A DNA stretch of 64,000 bases from Pseudanabaena sp. Chao 1811 (GTDB taxonomy: Bacteria > Cyanobacteriota > Cyanobacteriia > Pseudanabaenales > Pseudanabaenaceae), in contig NZ_CP101416.1 in the NCBI RefSeq assembly GCF_027942295.1, positions 806,001 to 870,000 on the forward strand, written 5' to 3'. How positions within the stretch are numbered: the first letter of the stretch is position 1; every line of letters begins with the position of its first letter. The translations under genes and the position numbers were made by a program. The notes beneath the pieces are model-generated. The model was not told the DNA's origin, searched no databases, and worked only from the letters and a program-made list of their open reading frames with translations. Below are positions 30,841 through 39,650 of this stretch, one piece after another.

Positions 30841-32229
30841 TTAATTTGCTGGAGCCTTTTCTTTGATTTGCAAGACTACGAGGGTCATATCATCAGTATG
30901 AGTATGCCCCTCTCCGATAAAGTTTTGCACTTCTTGGAAGATGTAGTCAAGAATCATCTGAGGACGTGTGACATCTTCAGAAAGGGGGAAGCAATTTTGA
31001 CAAGCCCAGTCTAGCGCTTTGCGGAGGTTCTCTTCATCAAAGCGATCGCCTTCAGGACTTGCTGCTTCTGTAAAGCCATCGGTGTAATAAATAACGACAT
31101 CCCCCGCATCTAGATGGGTACTGCGTTCTTCATATTTAGAACCAGCTTCTAAGCCGATTAAAGCGCCCATCGTATCAAGGGCATGGACACTCCGACTCTT
31201 AGAGCGCCAATGTAATGCAGGGGTATGGGCGGCATTACTAAAGGACAGAATTTGCGTTGCAGGATCATACTCTGAGTAAAACATAGTGACAAAGCGATGG
31301 GATTTTTCGAGATCCTCATACATCACTTCGTTGAGATGTTCCAAAATTTTGCTAGGGGAATGATTGTTTAATACTTCGGCGCGTAACATGCCCCGTGTCA
31401 TTGTCATGATTAGTCCTGCGGGGACACCTTTACCCATGACATCGCCGACTACGAAACTCCAGCGATCGCCCTTTTGCATCGGGATAAAGTCATAATAGTC
31501 ACCACCAACGCGGCTAGCAGTAGAACATCGTGCCGCGATCTCAATGCCTTGAATCTTTGGGCAACTGCGCGGTAAGAGTTGTCTTTGGATTTCTGCGCCG
31601 ATCTCCATCTCCCGATCTTGGCGCTCTTTTTTAATTAATTCGGTAGTGAGTTCATGATTTTCTAGTCCCACTGAAGTTTGATCGGCGACCAGACGCATCA
31701 AGGTGCGCTTATTATCTGTCCAGACATAATCAGGCTTACGGCTAAAGATATAGAGCCGCCCACGTACAGAATTTTTGACTAGTACAGATGTCCCAAACAA
31801 ATGTACATCTGCCCCCAAATAGCGACTGACCATTTCATCAAGGGCAGTGGGACTACCTGTTAAAACCTGCTGAATTGCCCGCTCGATCGCAGTGCGTACC
31901 TGTTTGGCTTTCATGCCCCCCTGATTGCGTTCAGGACAATGTAGAGACTCAAGGCGCATTTGCCCACTTGCCTTAAATAAAATTAGCGCACCACCATCGG
32001 AGTCAGTCACACGACTGGCTATGAGAGGAATTAATTCAAGAAATTGATTGAGATTACTAAAGCTGCGAAGAGCGTAACCCAAGAAGCTAAGCAGCTCATG
32101 GATTTTGTTTTGATCTTGACTCATGCGCCTGAGCAGATCTTTGAGATCTTTCATCACCATCACAGACGCATTGTCTATATCGGGCTGTGGTGGGAGCGAT
32201 CTATTTCTAGGTGGCAATGATAGAGACAT
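30841..32229 (-). CDS. GAF-domain PP2C (SpoIIE-type) phosphatase
   Basis: A 462-residue soluble phosphatase. A GAF-like sensor domain (about 50-200, ALRSFSNLNQFLELIPLIAS) is linked by a short helix (EIGAEIQRQLLP) to a SpoIIE-type PP2C domain (about 220-458). The latter has ASRVGGDYYDFI, VVGDVMGKGVPAGLIM and VVIYYTDGFTEAASPEGD, with metal-binding Asp residues in place. Such enzymes dephosphorylate STAS proteins in partner switching. Unlike the 804-residue fusion at 17-19.5 kb it has no kinase domain. Its STAS substrate may be one of the two in this window, but no link is shown. Confidence 0.92.
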   Translation of the reverse strand: MSLSLPPRNRSLPPQPDIDNASVMVMKDLKDLLRRMSQDQNKIHELLSFLGYALRSFSNLNQFLELIPLIASRVTDSDGGALILFKASGQMRLESLHCPERNQGGMKAKQVRTAIERAIQQVLTGSPTALDEMVSRYLGADVHLFGTSVLVKNSVRGRLYIFSRKPDYVWTDNKRTLMRLVADQTSVGLENHELTTELIKKERQDREMEIGAEIQRQLLPRSCPKIQGIEIAARCSTASRVGGDYYDFIPMQKGDRWSFVVGDVMGKGVPAGLIMTMTRGMLRAEVLNNHSPSKILEHLNEVMYEDLEKSHRFVTMFYSEYDPATQILSFSNAAHTPALHWRSKSRSVHALDTMGALIGLEAGSKYEERSTHLDAGDVVIYYTDGFTEAASPEGDRFDEENLRKALDWACQNCFPLSEDVTRPQMILDYIFQEVQNFIGEGHTHTDDMTLVVLQIKEKAPAN

Positions 32230-32361
32230 ACCAATGCTGCAACGCTAGGTGGTTTATAGGGAAGCTAGTTATGAAAGCTAATTTAGTCAAACAGTTTAGC
32301 CTTAGTTGAGCAAAAAATACGATTAAATTTTTAACTTAAGTTCAGAATAATTTGAAATAGG

Positions 32362-32400
32362 CTTTGAGAGAGGATTTGCCATGCAAATCCTCTCTCAAAG
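32362..32400. repeat. Perfect palindrome in the ftsY/PP2C intergenic region
   Basis: CTTTGAGAGAGGATTTGC-CAT-GCAAATCCTCTCTCAAAG. It lies downstream of ftsY and upstream of the PP2C gene, both on the minus strand. Confidence 0.7.
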
Positions 32401-32443
32401 ATTAGAGATACAAACCTTGCATAGCAAGGAAAGGATTTATTGT

Positions 32444-32482
32444 GGTAAGGATGGGCGGCGCAAAGCGCCGCCCATCCTTACC
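32444..32482. terminator. Terminator after ftsY
   Basis: GGTAAGGATGGGCGGCGC-AAA-GCGCCGCCCATCCTTACC, perfect 18-base arms, 40 bases behind the ftsY stop codon. Confidence 0.7.
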
Positions 32483-32523
32483 TAAAGGTATAAAGCAGCA
32501 AAATTTTCAGAGAGGCGATGCCC

Positions 32524-34221
32524 TTAATTACTCAATAGGGCTTCCACAAATTCGTAACTTGAAAATGGGCGCAAATCTTCGATACCTTCCCCTGCACCGA
32601 TAAATCTAATGGGTAAGCCGAGCTGTTGGACTACAGCGATCGCCACCCCACCCTTTGCCGTGCCATCAAGTTTCGTGAGAATTACCCCTGTAATCCCTGC
32701 GGATTGGGCAAATACTTCAGCTTGCTTGAGACCATTTTGTCCGAGGGTGGAGTCTAGGACTAGCAAAGATTCGATTTTTGCCTCGGCGGATTTTTTATCA
32801 ACAATGCGGCGAATTTTGCTGAGTTCTTCCATCAAGTTTTTCTTGTTTTGCAAACGTCCTGCGGTATCGACGAGTAATAATTCCGTGCCTCTGGCTTGGG
32901 CAGCACTAATTGCATCGAAGACAACGGCGGCAGGATCGGCATTTTGGGCAGGGTTAGAAATCACATCGACGTTAGATCTTTGTCCCCAACTCTTGACTTG
33001 CTCCACGGCAGCAGCACGGAATGTATCGGCGGCGGCGATCAGGGTTTTATAGCCAGATTTGACACTGAGGTGGGAGAGTTTGCCGATAGTTGTAGTTTTA
33101 CCTGCACCATTTACGCCTGTAATCAACCAAATATTGAGTTGATTTTTTTCAGGGATCAGCATCGGGATGGGTTCACCTTTGTTGGATGCACCAGTCTGAG
33201 CCGTGACATCGAGCATCTCGCGCAAAATTTGCTTGAGATAGGCGATCGCTTCTTCAGGGGGCAAAACTTCCTTACGCAGTTTGTCTTGCAATTTAGAAAT
33301 AATCTGATCGGTTGCCTTTACACCCACATCCGCCTGCAAGAGCAAAGCTTCGATATCATCAACGGAATCGGCACTGAGGGGACCTTGTCCCACGATCGCC
33401 TTTAGTTGATTGACTAGTGATAGACGGGTTTTATCTAAGCCTTGGCGTAGACGGTTTAGCCATGTGATTTCTTCAACGGAGATTTCTTCGGGGCGGCGAC
33501 CTTGAGAGGCGAGGACTTCGGCTGACCAGATGAAATTATCGTCAAATTCGATGGTGGGCTTGCGTCTGACCTTGACTTCGGGTTTGACTTCTGGCTCTGG
33601 CTCAATGATCGCCGTGGCTTCGAGGGCAGCAATACGGGCTTGGCGATCGCTTTCGGACTGCATCCAAAAAGGCACAGATGCAGTTTCTGGTTCTGGTGTA
33701 ATTTCTGCGGGGGCGGCTTCAGCGATCGCAGGTTGAACCAATGCGGGAGATTCAGGGATTGGCTCTGATGATATTTCTAGGGGTGACGCGGCGATCGGTG
33801 CAGGTTGAGGAATTTCGGCAATGACTTCTGGCGCGTCAATCTCTACTGCGGGTTCAGTAACCTCAGTCTGAGGACTTTCTGGAGCGATTTCTGGCTCAGC
33901 GATCTCAGGTTGAACTAGGACAGGCTCAATACTTTCTGGTGCAGATTCGACAACTTCTGGCTCAGCAACCTCTGCTTCAGACGCGGTAATTGCTGGCTCA
34001 GTAACCTCTGATGCCGTTTCCTCGACAACTTCTGCCTGCTGCTGGACATTGGCATAGGCAGCCTTAGCCCAATTTAATAAATCTTGAGAGGCAGGTGATG
34101 CGATCGGGCTAGATTCTGGCGTAGATTCTGGCGATGGCTCTTCAGCTTGGGCTGGCTCTACAGGTTGATTATTAGGATCTTTGTCATCATCAAACTTTCG
34201 TCGAAACCAGTTAAACACCAT
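32524..34221 (-). CDS. ftsY: Signal recognition particle receptor FtsY
   Basis: FtsY is the membrane-associated GTPase that docks SRP-ribosome complexes at the translocon. The C-terminal NG domain (about 245-565) has the P-loop ITGVNGAGKTTTIGKL, DTFRAAAVEQ, DTAGRLQNKKNLMEEL and TKLDGTAKGG. The ~240-residue N-terminal A domain is highly acidic and repetitive (many EPE/VE/AE), much longer than in many bacteria, and presumably disordered. I chose ATG 34221 with GAGGG 8 bases upstream; a TTG 18 bases earlier is weaker. Total 565 residues. Confidence 0.95.
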   Translation of the reverse strand: MVFNWFRRKFDDDKDPNNQPVEPAQAEEPSPESTPESSPIASPASQDLLNWAKAAYANVQQQAEVVEETASEVTEPAITASEAEVAEPEVVESAPESIEPVLVQPEIAEPEIAPESPQTEVTEPAVEIDAPEVIAEIPQPAPIAASPLEISSEPIPESPALVQPAIAEAAPAEITPEPETASVPFWMQSESDRQARIAALEATAIIEPEPEVKPEVKVRRKPTIEFDDNFIWSAEVLASQGRRPEEISVEEITWLNRLRQGLDKTRLSLVNQLKAIVGQGPLSADSVDDIEALLLQADVGVKATDQIISKLQDKLRKEVLPPEEAIAYLKQILREMLDVTAQTGASNKGEPIPMLIPEKNQLNIWLITGVNGAGKTTTIGKLSHLSVKSGYKTLIAAADTFRAAAVEQVKSWGQRSNVDVISNPAQNADPAAVVFDAISAAQARGTELLLVDTAGRLQNKKNLMEELSKIRRIVDKKSAEAKIESLLVLDSTLGQNGLKQAEVFAQSAGITGVILTKLDGTAKGGVAIAVVQQLGLPIRFIGAGEGIEDLRPFSSYEFVEALLSN

Positions 34222-34412
34222 ACTAATACCCTCGCGCAATGCCTCAATCTACATCAGCTTCAATATGTCCAACCAAGACAAACTTGATCTGCGATATTAA
34301 AATTACTGTCAGTTTACTAGGATAGTTTAAGGTGTATGCGTTGTGGGGGAATGAGTCAGATCTAGGCGGTTTCCCGAAATATCAAATGAATCTTGGCTCA
34401 TTATGTTTCCAT

Positions 34413-35279
34413 TTATCTGGGCTTAAAAATATCATCGATTTTGAGGTTTACTTGTCTTGCACTGTTTAAAGCCGCAACTTCTGCGTCCATTTGTTGTGCG
34501 ATCGCGGCGGCACTTTTTGTAGATGGGGAAGAGGATTGCATGACATTGAGCTTTAAAGTTAATTGCTTGACCATCATTTGCTGGGAATCAAGGTCAATAT
34601 CAAACTGAAGGGCATCATTTGCAAGGATTTTGGATAGCTCTTTATTGACTAGAGATTCCGTAATAGTTTCGAGGGGCTGATCGATTAGTGATTGATTGTT
34701 TAAGAGCGTATTCTTGATTTGTTCTTCTAAGCTGCCAAATTGCATTAGTTTCGCCAATTGCTGGGCGATCGAGATCGCGTCATTGCCAATCACCTGTGAC
34801 AAAGCATTTTGCACATTAAACTTTGAGGTTACTCGCTGAATTAGAGATTCAGCCTCGACCTTACGGAGTTGGGCATTCTCAACTAAAGGGATAATTGATA
34901 AAATAGTGTCTGGCAAAGTGTCTGAGAGGTTGAGAGCCTGATCGGGTAGAAAGTTCTGGACATAGGCATTGAGGGTATTGAGAACTTGACTTTCTAATGT
35001 CTGCACCCATTGATGAACTCCTGTAACCAATGTTTCGGTATTGGCATCAATAATGTCAGGAATATCAGGTAATAATTCTCCATTGAACTGATCAACGGTG
35101 TTATGAATTAGAGTCTCAATTTCTTGGGGAGCGATCGCAAGATTTCCCTGTTTTTGTTGAAATGTCAAAATCGAACTCGCGATCGCCAATAAATTTTCGC
35201 GGGATTGGGGGATTTCAAAACGCTTTGTGTAGGCATTCAGACTATTAAGCAGCGATTCTACGGTCGCAATTTCATTCAT
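34413..35279 (-). CDS. Helical protein of unknown function
   Basis: A 288-residue, Gln/Asn/Leu-rich soluble protein with mostly helical character and no transmembrane helix. Repeated Leu-Asn patterns such as SLLNSLNAYTKRFEIP and VLNTLNAYVQNFLPD hint at an internal duplication. I recognise no family. ATG 35279 was chosen over one eight codons upstream because GAGAAACCT precedes it and the upstream residues overlap a hairpin region. It lies downstream of GUN4 on the same strand with a GCACGCTATAGCGTGC hairpin between. Confidence 0.65.
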   Translation of the reverse strand: MNEIATVESLLNSLNAYTKRFEIPQSRENLLAIASSILTFQQKQGNLAIAPQEIETLIHNTVDQFNGELLPDIPDIIDANTETLVTGVHQWVQTLESQVLNTLNAYVQNFLPDQALNLSDTLPDTILSIIPLVENAQLRKVEAESLIQRVTSKFNVQNALSQVIGNDAISIAQQLAKLMQFGSLEEQIKNTLLNNQSLIDQPLETITESLVNKELSKILANDALQFDIDLDSQQMMVKQLTLKLNVMQSSSPSTKSAAAIAQQMDAEVAALNSARQVNLKIDDIFKPR

Positions 35280-35328
35280 AGGTTTCTCACATGTTGTCTG
35301 CACTAGAGCAAATTAGCCACAAAAAATG

Positions 35329-35344
35329 CACGCTATAGCGTGCA
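35329..35344. terminator. Short hairpin between GUN4 and the helical protein gene
   Basis: GCACGCTATAGCGTGC followed by ATTTTAAAAG; a weak terminator or attenuator for the GUN4 transcript. Confidence 0.4.
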
Positions 35345-35353
35345 TTTTAAAAG

Positions 35354-36043
35354 TTACCAAGCAGGATGAGAAAAAATTGCCTGCATCGTTTTGTTACCAC
35401 GCAATTGATTAGAAAGTGGTAAATGTCCCCTTGGGGCATCAAGACTCCAAATAAATTCGTTGGGATAGCGGGTAAAGGAACCATCCTTTTTCCAGCCAAT
35501 CTTTAACCAAAACTTTTCCCAACCCTTGCCCAGACTGAGCCAGATTTTGCGTTGGACAGAAAAGCCAAACTTACCTTCGGAATAAACTAACCAAAGTTGA
35601 TTAATCGTCTGTAGATCACTAATGGGAATTGACTTTGCTTCTGTGAAATATAGCCAACCTCTCGCCAAAGCATCAGCACCCGCCGCTTCACATAGTTTTT
35701 TGCTGGTCACACGGTCAGCTTCTTCAAAATCCTGTTTTGCTAGCAAAATTTGAATTGGTTGGTAGTCGATCGCCTTTTCGGACTTCAATGTGACTACACC
35801 ATTTGCATAATAAATTTGTGCTAACTCGCTTGCCCTCGGTAAATCGCTTTGTAACAATACTTGGTGAATTTTGCCATCGATCCATGTCACCTCAGTATTG
35901 GCAGCTTTACGGGCTTGAATAAATTCATCTAATATTTGTAAGCCTTCTTCTCCGAGGCTAGCTAATTCGGTGATCGCAGGTAATTGGTTTGCCTCTTTGC
36001 CTGAAAACAACTTATCTTTTAACGCAGTCAGCTTTGTATCCAT
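35354..36043 (-). CDS. gun4: GUN4-domain tetrapyrrole-binding protein
   Basis: GUN4 binds protoporphyrin IX and Mg-protoporphyrin and stimulates Mg-chelatase, the first committed step to chlorophyll. The 229-residue protein has an N-terminal helical bundle (1-80) and the GUN4 core (about 85-225) with DFEEADRVTSKKLCEAA and LWLVYSEGKFGFSVQRKIW. The length and two-part build match Synechocystis GUN4. Cyanobacteria may have several GUN4-domain proteins, so identity with the chelatase activator is likely but not certain. The chl cluster is 8 kb away. Confidence 0.88.
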   Translation of the reverse strand: MDTKLTALKDKLFSGKEANQLPAITELASLGEEGLQILDEFIQARKAANTEVTWIDGKIHQVLLQSDLPRASELAQIYYANGVVTLKSEKAIDYQPIQILLAKQDFEEADRVTSKKLCEAAGADALARGWLYFTEAKSIPISDLQTINQLWLVYSEGKFGFSVQRKIWLSLGKGWEKFWLKIGWKKDGSFTRYPNEFIWSLDAPRGHLPLSNQLRGNKTMQAIFSHPAW

Positions 36044-36132
36044 CAGATCTTAAAAATCGCAAAAATAAAATTGCCAATAAAATTGCAAAATCGCACAACC
36101 TAGAATTTACACCTTTATCTAGCCCAAAAACC

Positions 36133-36165
36133 TAAAAAGCAGCACCCAATGGGTGCTGCTTTTTA
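36133..36165. terminator. Terminator after the repeat protein
   Basis: TAAAAAGCAGCACCCA-AT-TGGGTGCTGCTTTTTA type hairpin between the repeat protein and GUN4 gene. Confidence 0.78.
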
Positions 36166-36178
36166 AGTTGCCCGACAA

Positions 36179-36745
36179 TTAGTCGATATAACCCATCAAT
36201 CCTGCATTGTCGATCGCATTAGAGGCAACGGGTCTTGTACCACCCATTTGCGAGTATGTGTCACTGATTACCAATCCTGCTGAACCAACAGGACGCTCAC
36301 CTGCGATGTAAAACTTTTCAACAATTACAAAGCCATCTTCGACGATAGGACGTTCGCCAGAGGACATAAATGTGCTGGTCACATGTACACCACTGTTTGT
36401 AATAGGACGGACAGCGCCCATAGAGTTATAAGTGCTGCTTACTACTAACTTGCTAGCCTCAATGGGACGTTCGCCAGAGCTATTAAAATATTCAAAGGCA
36501 CGAAAGCCGCCATCAACAATGGGGCGATCGCCATAATGTTTAAGAGTTTCAGTCACGATTAATGATCCTTTTTGTTCGATCGATGCAGCTACTACGGGCT
36601 TAGACTCTTCTTTGACGGCTAGAGCCGCAATATCGACAGTACCAGTTTTGGTGGTTGCTTCAGTCTCAGACTTAGCTTTAGTGGGGCGAGAGGATTTATC
36701 TTCTGGTTTGGTGCTGTCAGCTTTGGCTTCGTTACTTGTACTCAT
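36179..36745 (-). CDS. Protein of six ~19-residue 'GERPI' repeats, unknown function
   Basis: A 188-residue protein with a charged, Lys/Thr/Ser-rich N-terminus (1-55) and then six repeats with Arg-Pro at residues 74, 93, 113, 132, 151 and 171, i.e. every 19-20 residues. A unit reads roughly V-x-S-T-[FY]-x-x-x-G-x-R-P-[IV], as in VHVTSTFMSSGERPI and LVVSSTYNSMGAVRPI. The alternating hydrophobic strand and Gly-x-Arg-Pro turn suggest a small beta-repeat (solenoid or prism) structure. No signal peptide or membrane segment is seen. I do not recognise the family. Confidence 0.7.
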   Translation of the reverse strand: MSTSNEAKADSTKPEDKSSRPTKAKSETEATTKTGTVDIAALAVKEESKPVVAASIEQKGSLIVTETLKHYGDRPIVDGGFRAFEYFNSSGERPIEASKLVVSSTYNSMGAVRPITNSGVHVTSTFMSSGERPIVEDGFVIVEKFYIAGERPVGSAGLVISDTYSQMGGTRPVASNAIDNAGLMGYID

Positions 36746-36811
36746 GCTTTGCTTTCCTCAAAAATTTTGTTCTCAAAATATGCTCAAAAACTTTTAATTG
36801 CTTTTAACTAG

Positions 36812-36905
36812 TTAGGGTTCTGCGATTTAATAAAAAACTAGATTTTTTGTGATGCGGCGGAGCCACGCTACAAAAAGCGGTTCTTTATTTCACTGCACGT
36901 CCCTT
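36812..36905. mobile_element. MITE-like inverted-repeat element, family A copy 2
   Basis: Left end TTAGGGTTCTGCGATTTAAT; right end read on the other strand TAAGGGACGTGCAGTGAAAT, followed on both sides by AAA-GAACC-like sequence. Between the ends a degenerate stem with GATGCGGC...GCCACGC is seen. Same length class (94 bases) as copy 1 at 23672-23765. No coding capacity. Confidence 0.65.
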
Positions 36906-37088
36906 AGGACGATCATTATGGTGTAATCATCGCGATCATTAAAAAAACTTCTAAAGCTGTAGCCTTTCTAGTTAATTCTACAGAAAAAGATAATACTCTC
37001 AATATTTTTGATGCGTTGTCATACTTGCCTATTAGCATAGGCTTAATACTAGTCATTAAGTAATATATCCATCAAAGCCGCTTACTTC

Positions 37089-37192
37089 TAAGTAGCTAGG
37101 TGCAATTAAATATAAAACCCCAAAAGCTGAGGCGCACGCGCAGCGTGCGCCTCAGCTTCTGGCTCTGGTTTTTAATTATGTGCAGCTACTTA
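37089..37192. mobile_element. MITE-like inverted-repeat element, family B copy 2
   Basis: A 104-base element, the same length as copy 1 (5354-5457) but in reverse orientation. Ends TAAGTAGCTAGGTGCAATTA and TAATTATGTGCAGCTACTTA are inverted repeats. The central hairpin GCTGAGGCGCACGC...CTCAGC differs from copy 1 (CCTGTGGCGCACGC) at paired positions, so the stem is kept. TA-target insertion is inferred. Confidence 0.75.
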
Positions 37193-37475
37193 TATAGATC
37201 TCATGCAGATCCTATATAAATATCTATAGATGATTACATCTCACAATAGAGTTCATAAAATATTCTAATCTAATATCATTAATTATTCAGGAAATGATTA
37301 ATGAAAATTTTCTGTTGTATTTATGACATCTTTTAAGACTCCTGATAGTGTATTCTCATATTTAGATGAAAAGTAAAAGCTTGAATTTTTTATCAGCGCA
37401 AGCAATATACTGATAAGTTTCTGAGCTTACATCTATCCAAAAATCTAGTTATTCAAAGGTTTTGGGTCAGCAATT

Positions 37476-38237
37476 ATGAAACTTTTAGACAAAATACTTC
37501 CACGTTCCTTGAGTGTTGCAGGACTAGCACTTGCTCTAGCCGCAAGTCCTGTTAACGCACAGTCTTTTCAAATAGGAAACAAAGAGGGAATTGGTGAAGG
37601 AACCCCAATTCTTGGACAACAATTTGATATAGGAATTCCTGGTAACTTCTCTAGCTACAGTGGAAACGCTCAGCTCAATTATATTAAGTTTTTGTACGAC
37701 ACTACTAATGAGTCAGATCCGCTTGTAACCCAGTCAGTGAGATTATTACTCTACTCATCAATACCTGATATAGGAGATATTCAGAGTGGTTCGGGTGCGA
37801 CTTTGATCGCAGCAAGCGATAGTGATGTGAAAATTGCTGCTGACCAAGATTTTAGTACTGCTGGTACTTTTACCAATACTTTTGTCAGTCGTCAATTTAA
37901 TTTTAGTTCGGCTCCTGAGTTAAGTTCTGGTATTACCTATTTTGCCTTCTTCTCCTTTGACCCAGTTGATCCGAATAATCCAGCTCCACAAACCGTGAAA
38001 ACTACTGCTCAAAGTTATTACGGTAGCCCCTTTGACTCTACACTAGTTCCTATAACACAAACGGCTGGAGGACAGACCGTCGCTGATTCTAATTTTATTG
38101 CTGGACTAACCCCTGTCCCATTTGAGTTTGAGGCATCGGGTGGAATTGCGATTTTAGGAGGTTTGTTTGCGGTTCACAAACTCAGACAACGCAAGCAAAA
38201 CAACAATCCTGACGAACAACCTGACAACCAAGTTTAA
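37476..38237 (+). CDS. Exported protein with VPFEFEA-type PEP-CTERM-like anchor
   Basis: A 253-residue secreted protein. A signal peptide (1-28, ending SPVNAQ) is followed by a beta-rich domain with FQIGNKEGIGEGTPILGQQF and conserved aromatic strands. The C-terminus has the three-part form of a PEP-CTERM sorting signal, but with VPFEFEA in place of VPEP: motif at about 217, a hydrophobic stretch (GGIAILGGLFAV) and a basic tail (HKLRQRKQ). Such tails are thought to be processed by exosortase-like enzymes for anchoring to the envelope or exopolysaccharide. The body domain's function is unknown. Its upstream region carries two inverted-repeat elements. Confidence 0.8.
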   Translation: MKLLDKILPRSLSVAGLALALAASPVNAQSFQIGNKEGIGEGTPILGQQFDIGIPGNFSSYSGNAQLNYIKFLYDTTNESDPLVTQSVRLLLYSSIPDIGDIQSGSGATLIAASDSDVKIAADQDFSTAGTFTNTFVSRQFNFSSAPELSSGITYFAFFSFDPVDPNNPAPQTVKTTAQSYYGSPFDSTLVPITQTAGGQTVADSNFIAGLTPVPFEFEASGGIAILGGLFAVHKLRQRKQNNNPDEQPDNQV

Positions 38238-38261
38238 AAGTTTATCGTGCGACCCAAAACA

Positions 38262-38294
38262 AAAAAGAAGCGACGCAATGCGTCGCTTCTTTTT
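38262..38294. terminator. Bidirectional terminator between convergent genes
   Basis: AAAAAGAAGCGACGC-AAT-GCGTCGCTTCTTTTT, perfect 15-base arms with A- and T-tracts. Confidence 0.85.
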
Positions 38295-38297
38295 GAT

Positions 38298-38882
38298 TTA
38301 GCCTAGTGCTGGTGATGGCATGACTCTAGGTAGTTCTAGACGTTGCTGAGAGGTAGAGCGACGAGTAGTACGACCAGAAAGACGGAAACTGAGACTTTGC
38401 AACTCGATATGTAGTTGCCGATTTTCCTTTTGCAGAGCCTCGATCTTTTGTTTGATTGGCACGATGCGTTCCGCAAACTTAGCGCGATAAATATTGGGCA
38501 ACTCCTGCACCACTTGTTCAAGCATCCGATTGCGATCGGTCATTTCTTGGATAGTTTGACGCAACTCGACCGCTTCGCGATCGCGTTCTTGGATTTGCGC
38601 TTGAGTCAACATGAGTTGATTCTCAACCATCGCCAGTTTTTGTTCTAAAAAGCGCATTTCCTCTGAATGTTGCTCATGTATCTCAACATTAGGTAAAAAG
38701 GCAGTATTTCCCTTCACCAAGCGAAAAAGCTCTTCTGAAAGCTGCTGAACTAACAGATCCTTTTGTTCTAACTCGACCTTAAGTAAATTTATTTCCTGCT
38801 GAAGATTTGCCGCTACATTGGCAGTTGTATTAGTCATTGCATTTTCAGAGGGAGTTGCTACGTTATTTACTGTGGCGTTCAT
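38298..38882 (-). CDS. Coiled-coil protein, unknown function
   Basis: A 194-residue soluble protein. Residues about 28-165 form a nearly continuous coiled coil (LQQEINLLKVELEQKDLLVQ, RFLEQKLAMVENQLMLTQAQ). A basic Ser/Thr/Arg-rich C-terminus (SGRTTRRSTSQQRLELP) follows. No catalytic motif or membrane segment is seen. It may be a scaffold or filament-forming protein, which is inference only. It is convergent with the exported-protein gene and shares its terminator. Confidence 0.7.
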   Translation of the reverse strand: MNATVNNVATPSENAMTNTTANVAANLQQEINLLKVELEQKDLLVQQLSEELFRLVKGNTAFLPNVEIHEQHSEEMRFLEQKLAMVENQLMLTQAQIQERDREAVELRQTIQEMTDRNRMLEQVVQELPNIYRAKFAERIVPIKQKIEALQKENRQLHIELQSLSFRLSGRTTRRSTSQQRLELPRVMPSPALG

Positions 38883-38999
38883 AGGTGCGATTCGTTGGGG
38901 GATTTAGGCTAAGATTTATAGCACACAAGGATTAAATTGGCAATTTATTCAGCCATACTCGCTAAACTTTTCAGAACCTGCCCAAAATGGGATTTGCAC

Positions 39000-39641
39000 A
39001 TGAACCTCAAGACGATCAGTTCACAGGAGTCGTTATTGCTCAATAACCTAGAAGCAGTTTCTTTTCAGAGCAATTTGGAAGAGCATACTTTGCTAACTGT
39101 GGCTCAAATTGCATTACAGATTCAGACAACTTTGCTCAAAAACTCTATCTCCTATGCTCAGTCGGTAAGCGGTAGCCTCATTCTGAAAACTACACTCAAA
39201 ACTACCTTAGAAACCCTCACTAAATATACTGGGGCAGATGAAGGGAGTATCTTTTTGATTGATGAAGATGGAGTAATCATCGAAAGTATTTTGGCAAGAG
39301 GCCCTGTCACTCGCGATCTGAAGGATTCGGTAATTTCTAAAGTTTTAGACAGTGGTTTAGCAGGATGGTCTTTGCGCTATCGCCAGATAGGGCTTATCTA
39401 CGATGCAATGACCGATGATCGCTGGGTGCAATTACCTAATCAACCATACAAGGCTCGATCTGCTTTAGCAGTTCCTTTAATTTATGGCGTGAATGTAATC
39501 GGGATTATTACCTTAACCCATTCTCAGGCTAACCATTTTGATGATGCGATCGCTGCCATGATGCAATACAGCATGGAAAGCATTGCTGCAATAATCCTCA
39601 ACGCTCAACTCCATGCGGAGTATCGCCCCTTAGGCGTATGA
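39000..39641 (+). CDS. GAF-domain protein
   Basis: A 213-residue protein with a helical N-terminus and one GAF domain (about 60-205). Characteristic segments are TKYTGADEGSIFLIDEDGV and ARSALAVPLIYGVNVIGIIT. GAF domains bind small molecules, bilins or cyclic nucleotides, or only dimerise; no bilin-binding Cys is evident. No output domain is present, so it is either a regulator acting by contact or a small sensor subunit. ATG 39000 was chosen; a longer TTG-started frame from 38937 adds a non-conserved stretch. Confidence 0.82.
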   Translation: MNLKTISSQESLLLNNLEAVSFQSNLEEHTLLTVAQIALQIQTTLLKNSISYAQSVSGSLILKTTLKTTLETLTKYTGADEGSIFLIDEDGVIIESILARGPVTRDLKDSVISKVLDSGLAGWSLRYRQIGLIYDAMTDDRWVQLPNQPYKARSALAVPLIYGVNVIGIITLTHSQANHFDDAIAAMMQYSMESIAAIILNAQLHAEYRPLGV

Positions 39642-39650
39642 TTTTTTTCA

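Larger units (their letters stand above)
36746..37475. other. 730-base gene-free region with two inverted-repeat elements
   Basis: This divergent intergenic region holds a family A element (36812-36905) and a family B element (37089-37192). The rest is AT-rich and should contain the promoter of the exported protein gene. No RNA gene was recognised. Confidence 0.7.
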
